In this document: one piece after another, positions 11,901 through 24,254 of the stretch | Numbering within the stretch: position 1 is the stretch's first letter | Layout: every line of letters begins with the position of its first letter | NCBI GenBank assembly: GCA_030272155.1 | Contig: CP126200.1 | Location: forward strand, 2,852,001-2,916,000 | Origin: Tetradesmus obliquus | Taxonomy: Eukaryota; Chlorophyta; Chlorophyceae; Sphaeropleales; Scenedesmaceae | Length of the DNA stretch: 64,000 nucleotides | Reading direction: 5' to 3' | Position numbers and translations under genes: made by a program | The notes under the pieces: model-generated | Databases searched by the model: none | The model's input: the letters and a program-made list of their open reading frames with translations, nothing else | What the model was told of the DNA's origin: nothing

Positions 11901-14900
11901 GCTCGTGCGCGTGCAGGGCCAGGTGCGATGCCATTGCAATCAGTGCGTGCGTATGTAGATGTCGTACCTGGAAACTCAGTTCCATGTATGTTCCTTGGCC
12001 TCTCTGCTTGCAGCAGTGCTGTAGGTTGAGCTGCTGCTGGCACCGATGCTGCAGATGCAGCTGCTGTTCATCACAGCTCTTTGATCATTTGCACTTACCG
12101 TACCTGCTACTGTGGCGGCACATGTATGTTGTTGTTCATGCTGCCACCATCTCACCTCTGCCGCCGCTGCTGCTGCTGCTGCTGCTGCTGCTGCCGCTTC
12201 TGCTGTTGCAGGTCGTGTCGCACTTCTTGATGCTAGAAGAGTTGCTGGATGCAGCAGTAGGGCAGACCATCGAGCTGCAGCTGGAGCGCGGCGGCAAGCC
12301 GCTGACTGTGCAGCTGCCTGTGACAGACCTGCACAGCGTGACTCCGAATGCCATGCTGGAGCTGGCTGGCGGCAGTGTGCACGCACTGAGCTACCAGCAG
12401 GCGCGCAACAACAGGGCGGTGGTGGGGCAGGTGTATGTGGCAGAGGTGAGCTTGCGTCGGCACAGCTGGGAGTACAGAGCTGCTAGTAGCAGTTGGTGTC
12501 AAGCATATGCTGTTGGGGCAGCAGATGCTGAGCAACAGGGCCGTGTTGGGGCAGGTGCATGTGGCAGAGGTGGGAGCAGAGGTTGCGTATGGTACATCTT
12601 GCAGTACACACAGCAGTTGGTGTCAAGCAAATGCTGTTAGAGCAGCAGTAATTTCAAGCAAGAGGGCCGTGTTGGGGCAGGTGTATGTGCCAGAGATGAG
12701 GTTGCGTATGGCACATTTTGCAGTAAACAGCTGCTGGCAGCAGTTGGTATCCATCCAACGCATGTAGGGCCAGGTGACAACAGGGCGGTGGTAGGCCGTG
12801 CAGCCATCCCGACGTATGCACTGCTCACCAGCTGCCTCATTATCTGCAACCTGCTACAGCCTGGCTACATTCTGGGGCGCGCAGCCATCCCCAAGTATGC
12901 GCTGCTCACCTGCTTCTCTGAATATGACCTGCCCTTGCTGCTGCTGCCTGCATGATCAATATTTGTAAACTGCTGCAGCCCGGCTACATGCTGGGGCGTG
13001 TGGCCATCCCCAAGTACGCACTGCTCACCTCCCTCACTGAATGTGACCTGCCCTCCTGCTGCTACCTGCATCATCAATATGTGTAAACTGCTACAGCCCG
13101 GCTACATGCTGGGCCGTGCAGCCATCCCCAAGTATGCGCTGCTCACCTGCTTCTCTGAATATGACCTGCCCTCCTGCTGCTACCTGCATCACCAATATTT
13201 GTAAATTGCTGCAGCCCGGCTACATGCTGGGGCGTGCAGCCATCCCAAAGTATGCGCTGCTCACCTCCCTCACTGAATGTCACCTGCCCTCCTGCCTGCC
13301 TGCTGTGTCACCACCTCTGAATATCTACAGCCTGGCTACATGCTGGGGCGTGCAGCCATCCTCAAGTACGCCCTGCTCACCTCCCTCACTGAATGTGACC
13401 TGCCCTCCTGCTGCTACCTGCATCATCAATATTTGTGAACTGCTGCAGCCCGGGTACATGCTTGGCCGCGCAGCCATCCCCAAGTGCGCGCTGCTCACCA
13501 GCTGCATGTGCTCACCTTCCCTCCTGCCCGCCTGCTGTGTCATTTGGTTTGGATCTACTGCAGCCCGGCTACATGCTGGGGCGTGCAGCCATCCCCAAGT
13601 ATGCGCTGCTGACCTCGCTGGATGGTGTGCCCACGCCAGACCTGGCCAGCTTTGCTGCGGTGCTGCGGGGGCTGCAGCATGGCGCGCGCGTGCCGCTGGA
13701 GTACATCACGTTTGGGGAGCGGCACAGGCGCAAGAGCGCAATCCTGCAGGTGTGATGTGCTGTGGAATATGTCGGGGCACAAATAGAGTGGTGGCCACGT
13801 GACTCGTCTGATGCTGGTCAGTAAGGTTGCGCATAAAACAGCGCGTTGCAGGCGCAGGCTCGTCACCTACAATCAGGCTTGTTGTGTGGACAGTAGGCAG
13901 GGTGGCAAGGGGAGACGTGTCACCTTTGACTTGCAGAGTCAGTAGTTACTCCCTCTCGATGTACCAAAATATCTCAACAACCTGGGGCATGCTGCTGCCG
14001 CTTGCCGTGATTGCAGGTGGACAGGCAGTGGTATGGCGTGCCGCTGTACTGGGTGCGTGACGACGCAGCAGGCGCGTGGCACCCCAGCGAAAACTGGCCG
14101 CCGCTGCCGCCTGGCGTTACAGACCCTGCTGCTGCGCGGCTGCTGCTGCCTAAAGTTGCGGGCCACAGCGCGCAGCAGCAGCAGCAAGTGAAGGCAAATG
14201 GCTCTTCGGGAGGTAGTGAGGATCAGCAGGTGCCGGAGGCAGCAGCAGCAGCAGCAGCGGGGGGCGCAGATGATGCATTGCAGGAGGCTGCTTCCGCTGG
14301 CGCAGCAGCAAACGGCACGCATCCGCTGCATCCTATCGTTGCCGCCACGCGTGCGCGCCTAGCCGCAGCCAAGCACAGCAACGGCAACAGCGCTGCTGCT
14401 GCTGTCGTGGCGGCACCGGCGGCTGGCATCAGCAGGCCAGAAGGCAGCGGCGGCGCAGTGGTTGCCGCTGCTGCTGCTGCCGCTGCTGCTGCAGGGGAAG
14501 TTCTGCGGGAGGATGTGGAAGAGGCTTTGAAGAACTGCCTGGTGCTGGTGGATGTGGATATTCCTCTGGTGGCGCTGTCGGATGGTGTGCATGCGCGCAG
14601 CTTTGCAGGCAATGGGCTGGTGGTGTACCACGGGGAGCACCTTGGGCTCGTGCTGGTGAGTCTGCTGCTGGCTAAGGCAATGAGGCATTGTGTTTGCAGC
14701 AGGTGTAGGTGTAGGTGGCAGCTTGTACTGAACTATTGGATCGCAGTTGTGCTGACAGCGGCAGTTGCAGCACCTGCTGGCTCTGCATTGCTCAACTGTT
14801 ACATGCTGTGCTGCCTCTCATGCCTCTCACCGCAGGTTGACCGCAACACCATCACCATTGGCACCTGTGATGTCAACCTGTGCTTTGGCGCGCACCCAGC

Positions 14901-17900
14901 AGAGATCCCAGCCATTGTGCGCTTCCTGCACCCGCTGCACAACTTTGCGCTGGTGGCGTACTCGCCAGCTGCCCTGCCGGCAGAGGCACGCTCCAAGATT
15001 CGGGCCGCACAGGTGGGTGTCAGGTTGTAGCCAAACCCCAGCAACACCCTAAAAAACTTGGCAGAATGCCAGGTTAACCCTAGTGAGATCAACTGTACCC
15101 CAGCTAAAGCCAGAGATCACAGCCATCGTGCGCTTCCTGCACCCGCTGCACAACTTTGCGCTGGTAGCGTACTCGCCAGCAGCGCTGCCGGCAGAGGCAC
15201 GCTCCAAGATCCCGGCTGCACAGGTGGGCGCCATCGCTTAGTCAAACCCTGGCTGAAACTCTAGTCAAACTTGGCAGAATCCCAGTCAAACCCCAGCCAC
15301 AGCCAAAGATCCCAGCCATCGTTCGGTTCCTGCACCCGCTGCACAACATTGCCCTGGTGGCATACTCGCCGGCAGCGCTGCCAGCAGAGGTGCGGTCCAA
15401 GATCCGGGCCGCACAGGTGGGCGCCAACTCTAAGCTTAGCCAAACCCTAGCAAGCCCTGGCGCGTACGTATCCTGCCGGTGCTTTAGCTGCATGCCTTGC
15501 AGGTGTTGTGTGTCTGCACCTGTAAATTGGGGCATTGTTGTATAGCTTGTAGCTGGTGTTCCGAATCAGTCTTATGGCTGTGCTGTGTGCCCTAAGCTGT
15601 CACACCACCATGCAATAGGCATGTCGTGTGTGACCTGCTAATGCTGCTGATCTCCACCGCCTGTGCCCTTGCCTGGCCCTGCAGCTCATGTCTAGATCTA
15701 CTGCTGCTGTTGCTGCTGCTGCAGCTGCTGACGTCGCCGCCGCTGGCGCGGGGCGAGCGCTGCATGCTGGTGGGGCTCACCAAAAGCCTGCGCATCATGC
15801 AGCGGCGCAGCACCGTCACCAACGCCACGGTGGCGCTCACCATCCCCAGCGCTGAGGTACCTAGGTGAGGCAGCTGCACAGCCACTGTGTACCTTTTGTG
15901 CACTCAACCAGCGGCTGTGAATATCAAAGCAATTGATGTAGCGCTGACGGTGGCGCTGACCATCCCCAGTGCCGAAGTGCCCGAGTGAAGCAGCTGAGCT
16001 GATGAGTGCACACTGGTGGAAAAGCCACTCGCTCCAACCGATCGTATTGAAATAGACATCCAGCTATTCGTCAGCAGCCAGTTGGTGGGCGTAATGGTGC
16101 AGCTGCCTGCCCAGGCCAGGAGCACAAACCAGTCCCCACTGTCAGATCACCTGGATGCGATTGTGCTGCTGCTGCTGCTGCCACATCAGGTTCTGTGCTG
16201 CCCATGAAGAGGTGTCAAGCTGGACCAGGACTTGGCGCCACCTTCTGACACTGCTGCTGCTGCTGCTGCTGTTGCTGCTCTTCTGCCCCCAGGTTCCGTG
16301 CTGTGCACGAAGAAGTCGTGAAGCTGGACCAGGACTTTGGCGCCACTTTCAGCGGCGTGCTCACAGACGATGAGGGCCGCATCCGGGCGCTGTGGGGCAG
16401 CTACGCGGAGCAGGTGCGATATGAAAATCGTGGTCAGTCTTTTTTCACTTGCTGGTCTTCAACCATGCGTTCACACGTTGTGGCTTGCTGGCTCGTACCA
16501 GTTAAGTTGGTGCGACAACCCACATGTGTTAGCCACCCTCGCTATCAATGTCAGCAGATGAGGGCCGCATCCGGGCACCGCGGGGCAGCTATGCGGAGCA
16601 GGTGTGGCACGGCTGATATGATGAACGACTTGCCCTGCGTGTTGAGGACCCTGTCACACCGCATCATGTATTCTCCTGTTTCATTGACTTTGTTGCTGTC
16701 CAGAGTGTACAATCTATGCATGAGGTTGACCGCGAGGAGTGAGAGTGCTATGCAGAAATGTGGGTTGACTGCTGAAAAGCCGTACACAGTGACTACTGAC
16801 TGCTGCAAGTCAAATACTGGCTAAGCGCTGGCCGCTGACCGTTATTTTCTGTAGGTTGACCGTGAGGAGCGGGAGTGGTGCGCAGGGCTGCCCACGCATG
16901 TATTTGCGCCCTGGGTGCAGCGCCTGGTGGCGCAGGACGCCACACGCATCAGCGCGCCACCGCTGCCTGTCAGGTGGGGCTGCTGCTGTGTGCGCTGCAT
17001 GCGCAGCCTTCATCTTTACAGCTTATTTTTACAGCTTGAAATCAATACTTTGTATAGGGCAGTGCAGAGTTTACGCTTGGTTTGTGTTTGCGCTGCTCAA
17101 ACTGGAATTTAATCACCATGGGGTGTACAGTTCACCATCTTGCCATTGCAAGCATGTGTGACGAAGGATACGAGCTAATGTTACCTACCTGGTCAACCGT
17201 CGTCCGCTGGGTTGGCCTGCCACTCATGGCATGGCCTTAGCCCTGGGCCGGCGGAATTGTTGGGAAGCTTGTTCAAACCATTTCTTTCGCTATTGTTCCA
17301 CACCGCACTTTTTGTTGCCTCAAGCCCCAACACGGCAGCACGGATCTTCCCATGGACAACTCAGACAAACGATACAAAGCACAGAAAAAGTTATTGTTTT
17401 AGGTTACATCTGACTTCAAGTCTGTACGCCCCAACTCATCGCTGTTGTGCTGGCGGGTGATCTGCAACGCGCGTCAAACAACCAGGCCACGGGAATTATC
17501 TAGACCATTCGAAACACCGGTGATAGCACGTGGAAAACTCTCGTCCTGTCTTACGGAGGCTGTACGGCCCCAAATCTGCATTTGCAGTATTAATAACTAG
17601 CCAAATCAATTCGGTTGGGTCAAAACATCGGCGAGAGTCTGCTGCCCGACCTTGTCAGCTGTGTCCAATGTTGTACTGCCGTGGATGTACCGCCGGGAAT
17701 ACTTCAGCTTGCTGCACTCGCTGTCCCTGCCGATCTCAGGACAGTAAAATGCACTTGTTGGCAGCAAAGCAACTTGAGTGGGATGCCACTGCAGCACAGG
17801 CACCAGCTCATGCCACTCCAGCTGCATGCACCTCCAGCTGCGTGCACCTTGGCTCAGCCTACAGTGCAGCATCAAGTACGGGCAAACACAGCATTGTGCC

Positions 17901-20470
17901 TGGCAGACTAGCTCTGCTTTTTGGATACCTAATGTGATGTGTTGCGCACATACTGCACCATCCGGCGCATCCACATAGGTGTTGTGCAGCAGACTCCTTT
18001 ATCCCCACAATGCCCTTGCCTTACATGCTGTGTGTACGTGGCCCGTCGAAAACTCCACCCTTGCAGGGTCGTGGATGCAGAGCTGGAGGCTCTGCTGCTG
18101 TGTAGTTTGAGGCGGCACACACCGGCGTGCCCAAGCAACTATACAATAGCACCATTGCTGTGTATATGTGGGCGCAGTAGTAAGACAAAATGTCTGTCAA
18201 ATTGATGCAACATATCCTTGCAGGGTGATGGATGCTGAGCTGGAAGCTGTGCTGCTGTCTAAGGCAGCGCAGCTGGGCCTGCCTGCCGAGTGGGTGTCGC
18301 TGCTGGATGAGCTGGACCCTGAGCGGCGCCAAGCCCTGCGCGTCAGGAGCACCGTGGCCAACAGCCATGCGGCGCAGGTGGGTCGAGGCCAGACAAGAAG
18401 ATTCTGTTTTGGCTGCGCTGTGTGTGACAGCTGTCTGCATGGTGGTGCTTCTCTGTTAGGCAGATCCCTGGCCAATGCTCATGCAGCGTAGGTGGATGTG
18501 AGGCAAAACACATGTGGTGCTTTTGGCGCTGGATTTCCCATCATTGGTGTCGCTGCTGGATGAGCTGGACCCTGAGCGGAGGCAGGCGCTGCGCGTCAGG
18601 AGCACAGTGGCCAACAGCCATGCGGCGCAGGTTGGTAATCAGCGTATAATTGTGTCTACGTGGCGGCATGGGCTGTGTTTGAGGTGCATCGTCTGCGACA
18701 GCCCTCCCATTCAGAATGGAGGGACTCCACAGTCTTGCATGAAAACAGAGCAGCAACACAAGGAAGCGCTGATGCACTGGTGCTTGCAGTGCACTGGTGT
18801 GCCAGTGACTGTGTGCTGTTACAGCGTATTCACACCACACTGCTGTGAATGCGGCTGTCTATACTGCAGGTGCTGCGCAGCGGAGACATGATCCTAGCAG
18901 TCAACGGGCAGCCAGTCAGCAGCTTCACAGACGTGGAGAGTGTCATAGCAGCAGCAGCAGGCGAGCAGCAGGCAGCAGCAGCAGCAGCAGGCACCGGCAG
19001 TGTAGCAGCAGCAGCGGCAGCAGCTGTAGACAGTACCGCAGACGCCGCTGCAGCAGCAGCGCGGCCTGCCAAGCGCCCGCGCAGCAGCAACAGCAGCATT
19101 GCAGATGGCCAGCAAGATGTGCACCAGCAGCAGCAGCAGCCGAGCGTCACTCTCACGCTGTTCCGCAGCGGCTGTGTGATGGACTGTCAGGTTGGCCTAG
19201 GGCAGGAGGACAGCCTAGGCACAGACAGGCTGGTGCACTGGTGCGGCGCGCAGCTGCAGGCGCCGCACAGGTCAGTGAAGGAGCTGGGCTTTCAGCCGGA
19301 GGGCAAGGCCGGCGTGTTCATCAGCAGATGGCACCACGGCTCGCCATCACACAGGTGGGTGGCTGCGGCAAAGACGATTGTTGCTGTTGGGTGATTATGA
19401 GGTGGGGCTGGTGGTGGGCGGGCGGCAGACATGCCGAGAAGTTCAGCCGTGTGGCACCATGTATGTGTTGTTTGTGTTGTGTGGCTGGTGGCAGGTCGGA
19501 CCTCTGTGTGCCGTCCTGGTCTGTTGTACCGACAAATGACCAGGCGCCGCTACAGGTCTCCAAAGCTTCCCCAACACCTTTGACGATGCTCTCCATAGTC
19601 ATCAACAGTCATAACGTTTCTTGAAGCAATCCGTAAGTCAGTTGCTGGCGCCGATGGCTGCAGGTACGGCCTGTTTGCGCTGCACTGGATCCTGAAGGTG
19701 AACGGCCAACACATGCAGGCAATGAAAAGCTGTGATAGCATGCCTAAAACAGTTGTTTGCTGTTGTTCTTGGCTCCAGGTACGGCCTGTTTGCACTGTAC
19801 TGGATCCTGGAGGTGAACGGCCAGGCCACACCAGAGCTCCCCCAGCACTTGTGCGCAATGCAATGCAGTCACAGTGTGCATTTGCTGCTGTTGCCATTGG
19901 CTGCAGGTACGGCCTGTTTGCGCTGCACTGGATCCTGGAGGTCAATGGCCAGCCCACACCAGACCTGGACAGCTTCCTAAAGGTGGTGGCGCCGCTGCGT
20001 GACGGCGACTTTGCGCGCGTGAAGGTGTGCCACCTGGAGACCACACAGCACAAGGTGCGGCGGCTGTGCGGCGGCATCGAGTCATAGCATTCGGGTTCGG
20101 CACACTTGAGAGGGAGCGGGTAGCCAGGCGAGGCAGAGTTTGCCAGATGTCAAGGGAAGCCCGAGTGTTGTCCTGCACTGCATGTGACACGAATCGTGTG
20201 AATACTTGCAACCAGGCGGTGTTTGTTGGGGGGCAGCCGGGTTTGGTTGCAGTCTCGACAGGACAGTCACAGAAACTGGGATCAACTGCTGCATTGCCTT
20301 TTCTGGTGACAGCCGTGTTGCTGCTGCTGCGCTCGCGCTCAAGCTGGACACTGACGTTTGCTGCTGCTGTGATTGCTGCTGCCCCAGGTGCTCACGCTCA
20401 AGCTGGACTCCAAGTACTGGCATCAAGTGATACCGCGTCTGTTCTGTTGACAGCTGCTCATGATGTTGAT

Positions 20471-20522
<52 letters not shown>

Positions 20523-20818
20523 CGCAGGTACTCACGCTCAAGCTGGACACCAAGTACTGGCCCTCCTGGGAGCTGCGGCGGGACCCCGGCAAGTGCACCT
20601 GGACACGCCACCTCATCGGCAGCAACAGCAGCAGCAGTAACAGCAGCGCCGGCCACACTGCAGCAGCCGGCTCAGCAGCAGCAGCAGCAGCGGCGGCGGC
20701 TGGTGGCGGCAGTGTTTTAGGGGCTGGGGTGGGTGTGGGAGGTGTGGGGACGGCTGCAGCAGGGGAGGGCTGTGGGACTGCAACAGCTGCAGCATGCCCT
20801 GAGCCTATGGCTGAATAG
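8965..20818 (+). CDS. DEG7: DEG7-type trypsin-like serine protease with PDZ repeats, 19 exons
   Basis: Large ATP-independent HtrA/Deg protease; plant DEG7 acts in the chloroplast stroma. Exons: 8965-9056, 9276-9331, 9573-9632, 10043-10167, 10517-10681, 10917-11153, 11416-11521, 11804-11922, 12212-12445, 13564-13749, 14017-14655, 14836-15012, 15725-15864, 16293-16413, 16855-16973, 18224-18377, 18870-19354, 19907-20054, 20528-20818 (3654 nt, 1217 aa). The triad is His65 (TNRHVV), Asp96 ([11 protein letters not shown]) and Ser180 ([11 protein letters not shown]). PDZ-type segments follow ([54 protein letters not shown]). A second, degenerate protease-like half sits around residues 590-860 ([43 protein letters not shown]), as in Arabidopsis DEG7, which it follows nearly exon by exon. 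Ala/Gln-rich inserts lie in exons 11, 17 and 19. No obvious transit peptide is seen at MDELPPDQP. Confidence 0.97.
12530..13625 (+). repeat. Exon-echo array filling DEG7 intron 9
   Basis: Six copies of the start of exon 13564-13749 (ending in codons for AIPKYALLT) begin near 12860, 12979, 13097, 13215, 13331 and 13449, at a 115-119 bp period. A partial copy lies at 12785. Most keep the CAG acceptor, and each unit then runs into intron-like sequence with a CTGAAT branch-like motif. Upstream, 12530-12570, 12655-12700 and 12775-12797 repeat the end of exon 12212-12445. The 1118-bp intron is almost wholly made of exon-edge copies. Confidence 0.92.
15115..15420 (+). repeat. Two extra copies of the DEG7 exon 12 3' half
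   Basis: 15115-15222 and 15304-15417 each repeat about 110 nt of exon 14836-15012 (codons for [18 protein letters not shown] onward), ending with the same GCACAG/GTGGG donor. Spacing is about 190 bp. All three donors look functional. The inter-copy spacer also repeats (GTCAAACC, CCCAGC). Confidence 0.9.
15946..18632 (+). repeat. Scattered DEG7 exon echoes, introns 13-16
   Basis: 15946-15990 repeats the end of exon 13 (GTGGCGCTGACCATCCCCAG). 16188-16245 is a degenerate start of exon 14. 16553-16605 repeats its end (GAGGGCCGCATCCGGGC) with donor. 16722-16745 repeats the start of exon 15. 18060-18105 repeats the start of exon 16. 18543-18632 repeats the end of exon 16 (GAGCTGGACCCTGAGCGG) with donor. 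The rest of the 1250-bp intron 15 (17000-18050) shows nothing recognisable. Confidence 0.85.
19660..20427 (+). repeat. Echoes of the starts of DEG7 exons 18 and 19
   Basis: 19664-19710 and 19778-19830 each repeat the acceptor and first 45-50 nt of exon 19907-20054 (GGTACGGCCTGTTTGC). 20387-20425 repeats the acceptor and start of exon 20528-20818, and 20327-20365 is a weaker copy (CTCAAGCTGGACAC). A pure (CTG)16 tract at 20473-20520 precedes the real acceptor. Confidence 0.88.
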
Positions 20819-21196
20819 GTGAGCTGCCGCTTGCTGCAGTCATCTGTGCTATAGCCTGCGCAGCTTGTGTGTAAGTTGGACCAGCGTGTGTCAGCTGCAG
20901 CTGATCAGGGTCCGCTACAGCGGGATGCGTGATTGAATGTGTTCTTGCCGTCAAGGTGTTGTCCACCTGACGACTGATATTTGAATTTGGCTGATTGTCA
21001 TTGGAAAATGGTGGGGTTCATTGGCAAAAGAAGATGAAACGGCAGCAAGGCTGCTGTGATCGCAGCAGCTGCCAGCTGCAGCAGTGCTGGATGCTTGTTT
21101 GTCTGGGTATTGTGCTGGGCTGTTTGAGGCTCAACAGCCATGGCTGGTAGGATGATTGCCGATACGCCGGTGTCCTTGCATCAGCTAGGCGTGTTG

Positions 21197-21234
<38 letters not shown>

Positions 21235-22369
21235 GGGTGTGCTGGTGGCCCTTGCAGTTCGTTTTGAGGGAAGAGGAAGAACTACTCACTTAGTGCCCTT
21301 CTGCAGTCTGTTGCATCGTGTTTGGCTGAGCATTTGCCCCGCAGGTATAGCTAGCATGTGCAGCTGGTTGATTGATGTGTGCTGCTGCAACCGCTGCTGC
21401 GCTTTTGTCGTTGGTCCCAGCCAATGCATTGGATTGGCCTCTGCTGACACAATCAGCACAGCATGCTTTGTGAGTACTGCTTTTTTCTTCGTGCTGGCAT
21501 GCCCACAGGCGCGTGTTTCCTGATGCGCTCTGATGTCTGCAGCGCTCTGCTTCTGTCAGCGTGTGTGTTGTTGTTTTGCTGTTTATCTTGAGTAGCCGGC
21601 TGTTGCTGTTGATAAAGCACTGTGGCGAATTGCTGCTCAGGCTGGAGTACGCCATTGTGGCACAAAAGGGACTTCAAGAACATGCGTTTGGCCGGCAGCT
21701 GGCATGCTGTTAGTCATGCTGCAGCTGCCATGCCCCAGAAAGCAGAAGGCAGGTTGTCAAAATGTCGGTGCAAGTGTGCCATATGGCATGATGCTCGAGA
21801 CATAGGTTGTCTTGTTTCTGCAGACGGCATGCACAGCTGCACAGGTGCCACTTCTGTTAGAAATTGGTGAGGACATTATCCTGCCGAGGGCAGATGTGGA
21901 TGCACTTGTGTATCACTGACAGCCGGCTGCACGTGCAGCTGTGCGCATCAGAACCCAAAGCCATCACTTACTGGTGCATGTGCGTGTTCTGTATTCATGC
22001 TTGGCGCTTGCAACTGTCACAGTCTTGGTGTTAACTGAAGTGGCTCTGGCCATGAGCTTACATAGCTCTTTGCTGCACTACTGCTTTGCACTACAGTCCC
22101 CAGCGCGCAAAGTGCTGCAGAGCTTCGACGGGCAGTGTCTGGTCTGGCTGTGTTGCTGCATTGCGGCTTGGTTGGCACTGCTGGCAGACGGTTGGTAATG
22201 AGGCTGTGATGATGTTACTTCACATGCTCCACCTAGGCAGGGAGATCTCCCTCTAGAACTTGTTCGAATACCCAACAAGAGGCTCGTCCAACGTCAATAT
22301 ACAGGCTTTACAAGGATGTACAAACACACAGTGGACGCCAGGCTGACAGCGCCAGCGGCTCAACAGGTT
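20819..22369. other. Region downstream of DEG7, no gene recognised
   Basis: A TGTAA motif at 20870-20874 may mark the DEG7 3' end. A (CTG)n run lies at about 21203-21233. Open frames are short and show no family signal. Downstream of about 22370 the sequence belongs to the inverted duplication. Confidence 0.5.
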
Positions 22370-22565
22370 AGTGCGACATTAGTCACTGCCTGCTGCAGAA
22401 CCTCATTTCAACGACTCCTAAGCAACCAGCAACTTATGTACCAGAAGGTTCCCCTCGTCTGCTCTCTTAACAAAGCACTGCATCATCCCGGCATGCACTG
22501 CCTTGTGTCTGCAGCCTGGTGGGGCAGGGGCTCCCTTGCCACCAGCGCTGCAAGCAGAAAGGGCT

Positions 22566-22826
22566 CTAGAAGCTGGCCCCCATCATCTTGCGCCCTTCCG
22601 GTGCCTGCATGAGCTTGCGCCCCGTGCAGTCGTAGCACTCGCAGCTCATGAAGCCGCTGCCCCCGCAGCACTTGCGCGCCCCGCAGTTGACAGCACCGCA
22701 GCCCACAGGGCAGAAGAAGGCATCCGCTCCCGCCACCAGGGAAGAGATGGCGATTGCTGCCGCCAGCAGCAGCATCAGGGACATGCGGCCAACAGCGGGC
22801 TTGAAGAGGAGGGCAGAGGAGGCCAT
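22566..22826 (-). CDS. Secreted eight-cysteine peptide, type A (86 aa)
   Basis: Family not recognised. The 86-aa precursor has a basic N-terminus, a hydrophobic core (MLLLAAAIAISSLVAGADA) typical of a signal peptide, then a compact cysteine module with spacing C-x3-C-x4-C-x4-CC-x7-C-x-C-x2-C (begins FFCPVGCG; contains GFMSCEC). A 19-residue basic tail carries two GRK motifs. The start is the first ATG after a splice acceptor (CTGCAG/GCAATTAC) shared with copy A'. A non-coding first exon probably ends at 23255 (donor GTATGG), downstream of a TATATAAA at 23395-23402. Eight cysteines in about 30 residues suggest a disulfide-rich extracellular peptide. Defensive, signalling or wall roles are all possible. 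Confidence 0.82.
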   Translation of the reverse strand: MASSALLFKPAVGRMSLMLLLAAAIAISSLVAGADAFFCPVGCGAVNCGARKCCGGSGFMSCECYDCTGRKLMQAPEGRKMMGASF

Positions 22827-24053
22827 TGTGCGTTCGAGGTTGTAATTGCCTGCAGGGTGAGCAGGTGACAGCAGCAGTTGCAGGAGCAGGTGAACAGCAG
22901 CAGGAGACAGAGCAGGAGCACGAGCCACAGCAACTTACTGCGTCATTCTTACTGCTACTGGCAGTGCGCGGCTGCTACAGCAAGTGCACTTTAAGTTCCT
23001 GATGCCAATGTAGCTGCAATGCCACCAGATGTGATGCCATCATGCGTTTTGACGACCGCACGACGACTACGTGCCTTCGCTGCATCAGATGCAGCATGGA
23101 CCTGCTGTTCCCGAGTTGCAAATCACTTGCAGTGCGGACAGTGGCACTGCTTGCAGTGATGACATCTTCATCTCAAGCAGCTCTAATTGACACTTGCGAC
23201 GCAATTCGACGATTCGCATGTTCTATAGCAGACACTAAACGGAGGTAGCCATACCTGTTTCGCTTGAAAGGTTAGAAGAAGACTTAGGCCTGCTCCACGT
23301 ACGGGCAGCAGCTGCAGACGTGTTGGCGTGAATCTTGCAAATAACTTTCCAATACGTGCCAAAGGGTTTTGAACGTTTTTTGTGGCTGCGTTGATTTATA
23401 TATCGTGCACGAACGCCTTGAAGCTGCCGTGTTTTGGGCCGTGCAGCTGCTGACTTCGCGACCTTCCTTTTCACTATGACCTTCGGCAGCTTCGGCCTTC
23501 ACTGTCACAACGCAGCTTCTCGTATCGCCCGCGTGTTGTCGATGCCATTCACTGGTATAAATCAGCTTCCAGACTACACCAGCATCATCTGCCGCCCAGC
23601 CACACCAAACACCAGTGCGTCAGATCCTGTTGTTGCTGCTGCTTTGGAAAGCTGCTGTTTACACCAAGCTACCTTGCTAGACACCCAACGTCCAGGCCAG
23701 TCTCTACTTCTTGACGACCTCAAGTGAGTATCGTGCATGCATGCAGTGCTATTGCTGCGTGAACCACACAGCCACCAGAGAAGGTACTGAAGCTTTGCAG
23801 CTTCAGTTGCATCAACAAAACGGTGATCAGCAGTGTTCAACCTGCTGGCACCGCGCTGCCAGCGCCAGTGTGCAGTGCTATTAGCAGCATTCAGCGTCCG
23901 TACAGCGTACAGCAGTGTTATAGTCTCAGATTGCAGCGCTAGCTCAGTGTTGCAAACAGCTGGGCAGCACATCCTTGTAACAGCACCCACCCACAGATGG
24001 TTGGACTTGCATTGTGCCTGCCTGCCTGCCTGCCTGCCTGCCTGCAGGGCCCC
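22827..24053. promoter_or_regulatory. Bidirectional promoter region, left half (genes A and B)
   Basis: Divergent TATA boxes: TATATAAA on the minus strand (23395-23402) for gene A, and TATAAAT on the plus strand (23556-23562) for gene B. The block between them, with repeated CTTCGGC motifs, is conserved in the right half. A likely non-coding first exon of B ends at 23723 (donor CAA/GTGAGTATC). The B acceptor at about 24046 is preceded by (TGCC)n at 24016-24044. No start codon is seen in either first exon. Confidence 0.6.
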
Positions 24054-24254
24054 ATGGCTTCACCACGCGCTTCAGCCCTGCCAGCCACCACCCGCATGGG
24101 CCTGATGCTGCTGCTGGGCACAGTGATTGCGCTGACATCCTTCACAAGTGGAGCACACGCCTTCTTCTGCCCAGTGGGGTGCGGCGTGGTGAACTGCTCC
24201 GGCAAGTGCTGCCGCGGGTCTGGCTTCATGTCGTGCGAATGTGAAGACTGCTGA
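24054..24254 (+). CDS. Secreted eight-cysteine peptide, type B (66 aa)
   Basis: 66-aa precursor: a signal-peptide-like N-terminus (hydrophobic run LMLLLGTVIALTSF ending SGAHA), then a cysteine module spaced C-x3-C-x4-C-x3-CC-x7-C-x-C-x2-C that ends at the stop codon. It lacks the basic GRK tail of type A and one residue before the CC pair. The ATG is the first after a CTGCAG acceptor whose pyrimidine tract is a (TGCC)n microsatellite. Divergently paired with gene A, and 3 residues different from B'. Confidence 0.8.
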   Translation: MASPRASALPATTRMGLMLLLGTVIALTSFTSGAHAFFCPVGCGVVNCSGKCCRGSGFMSCECEDC

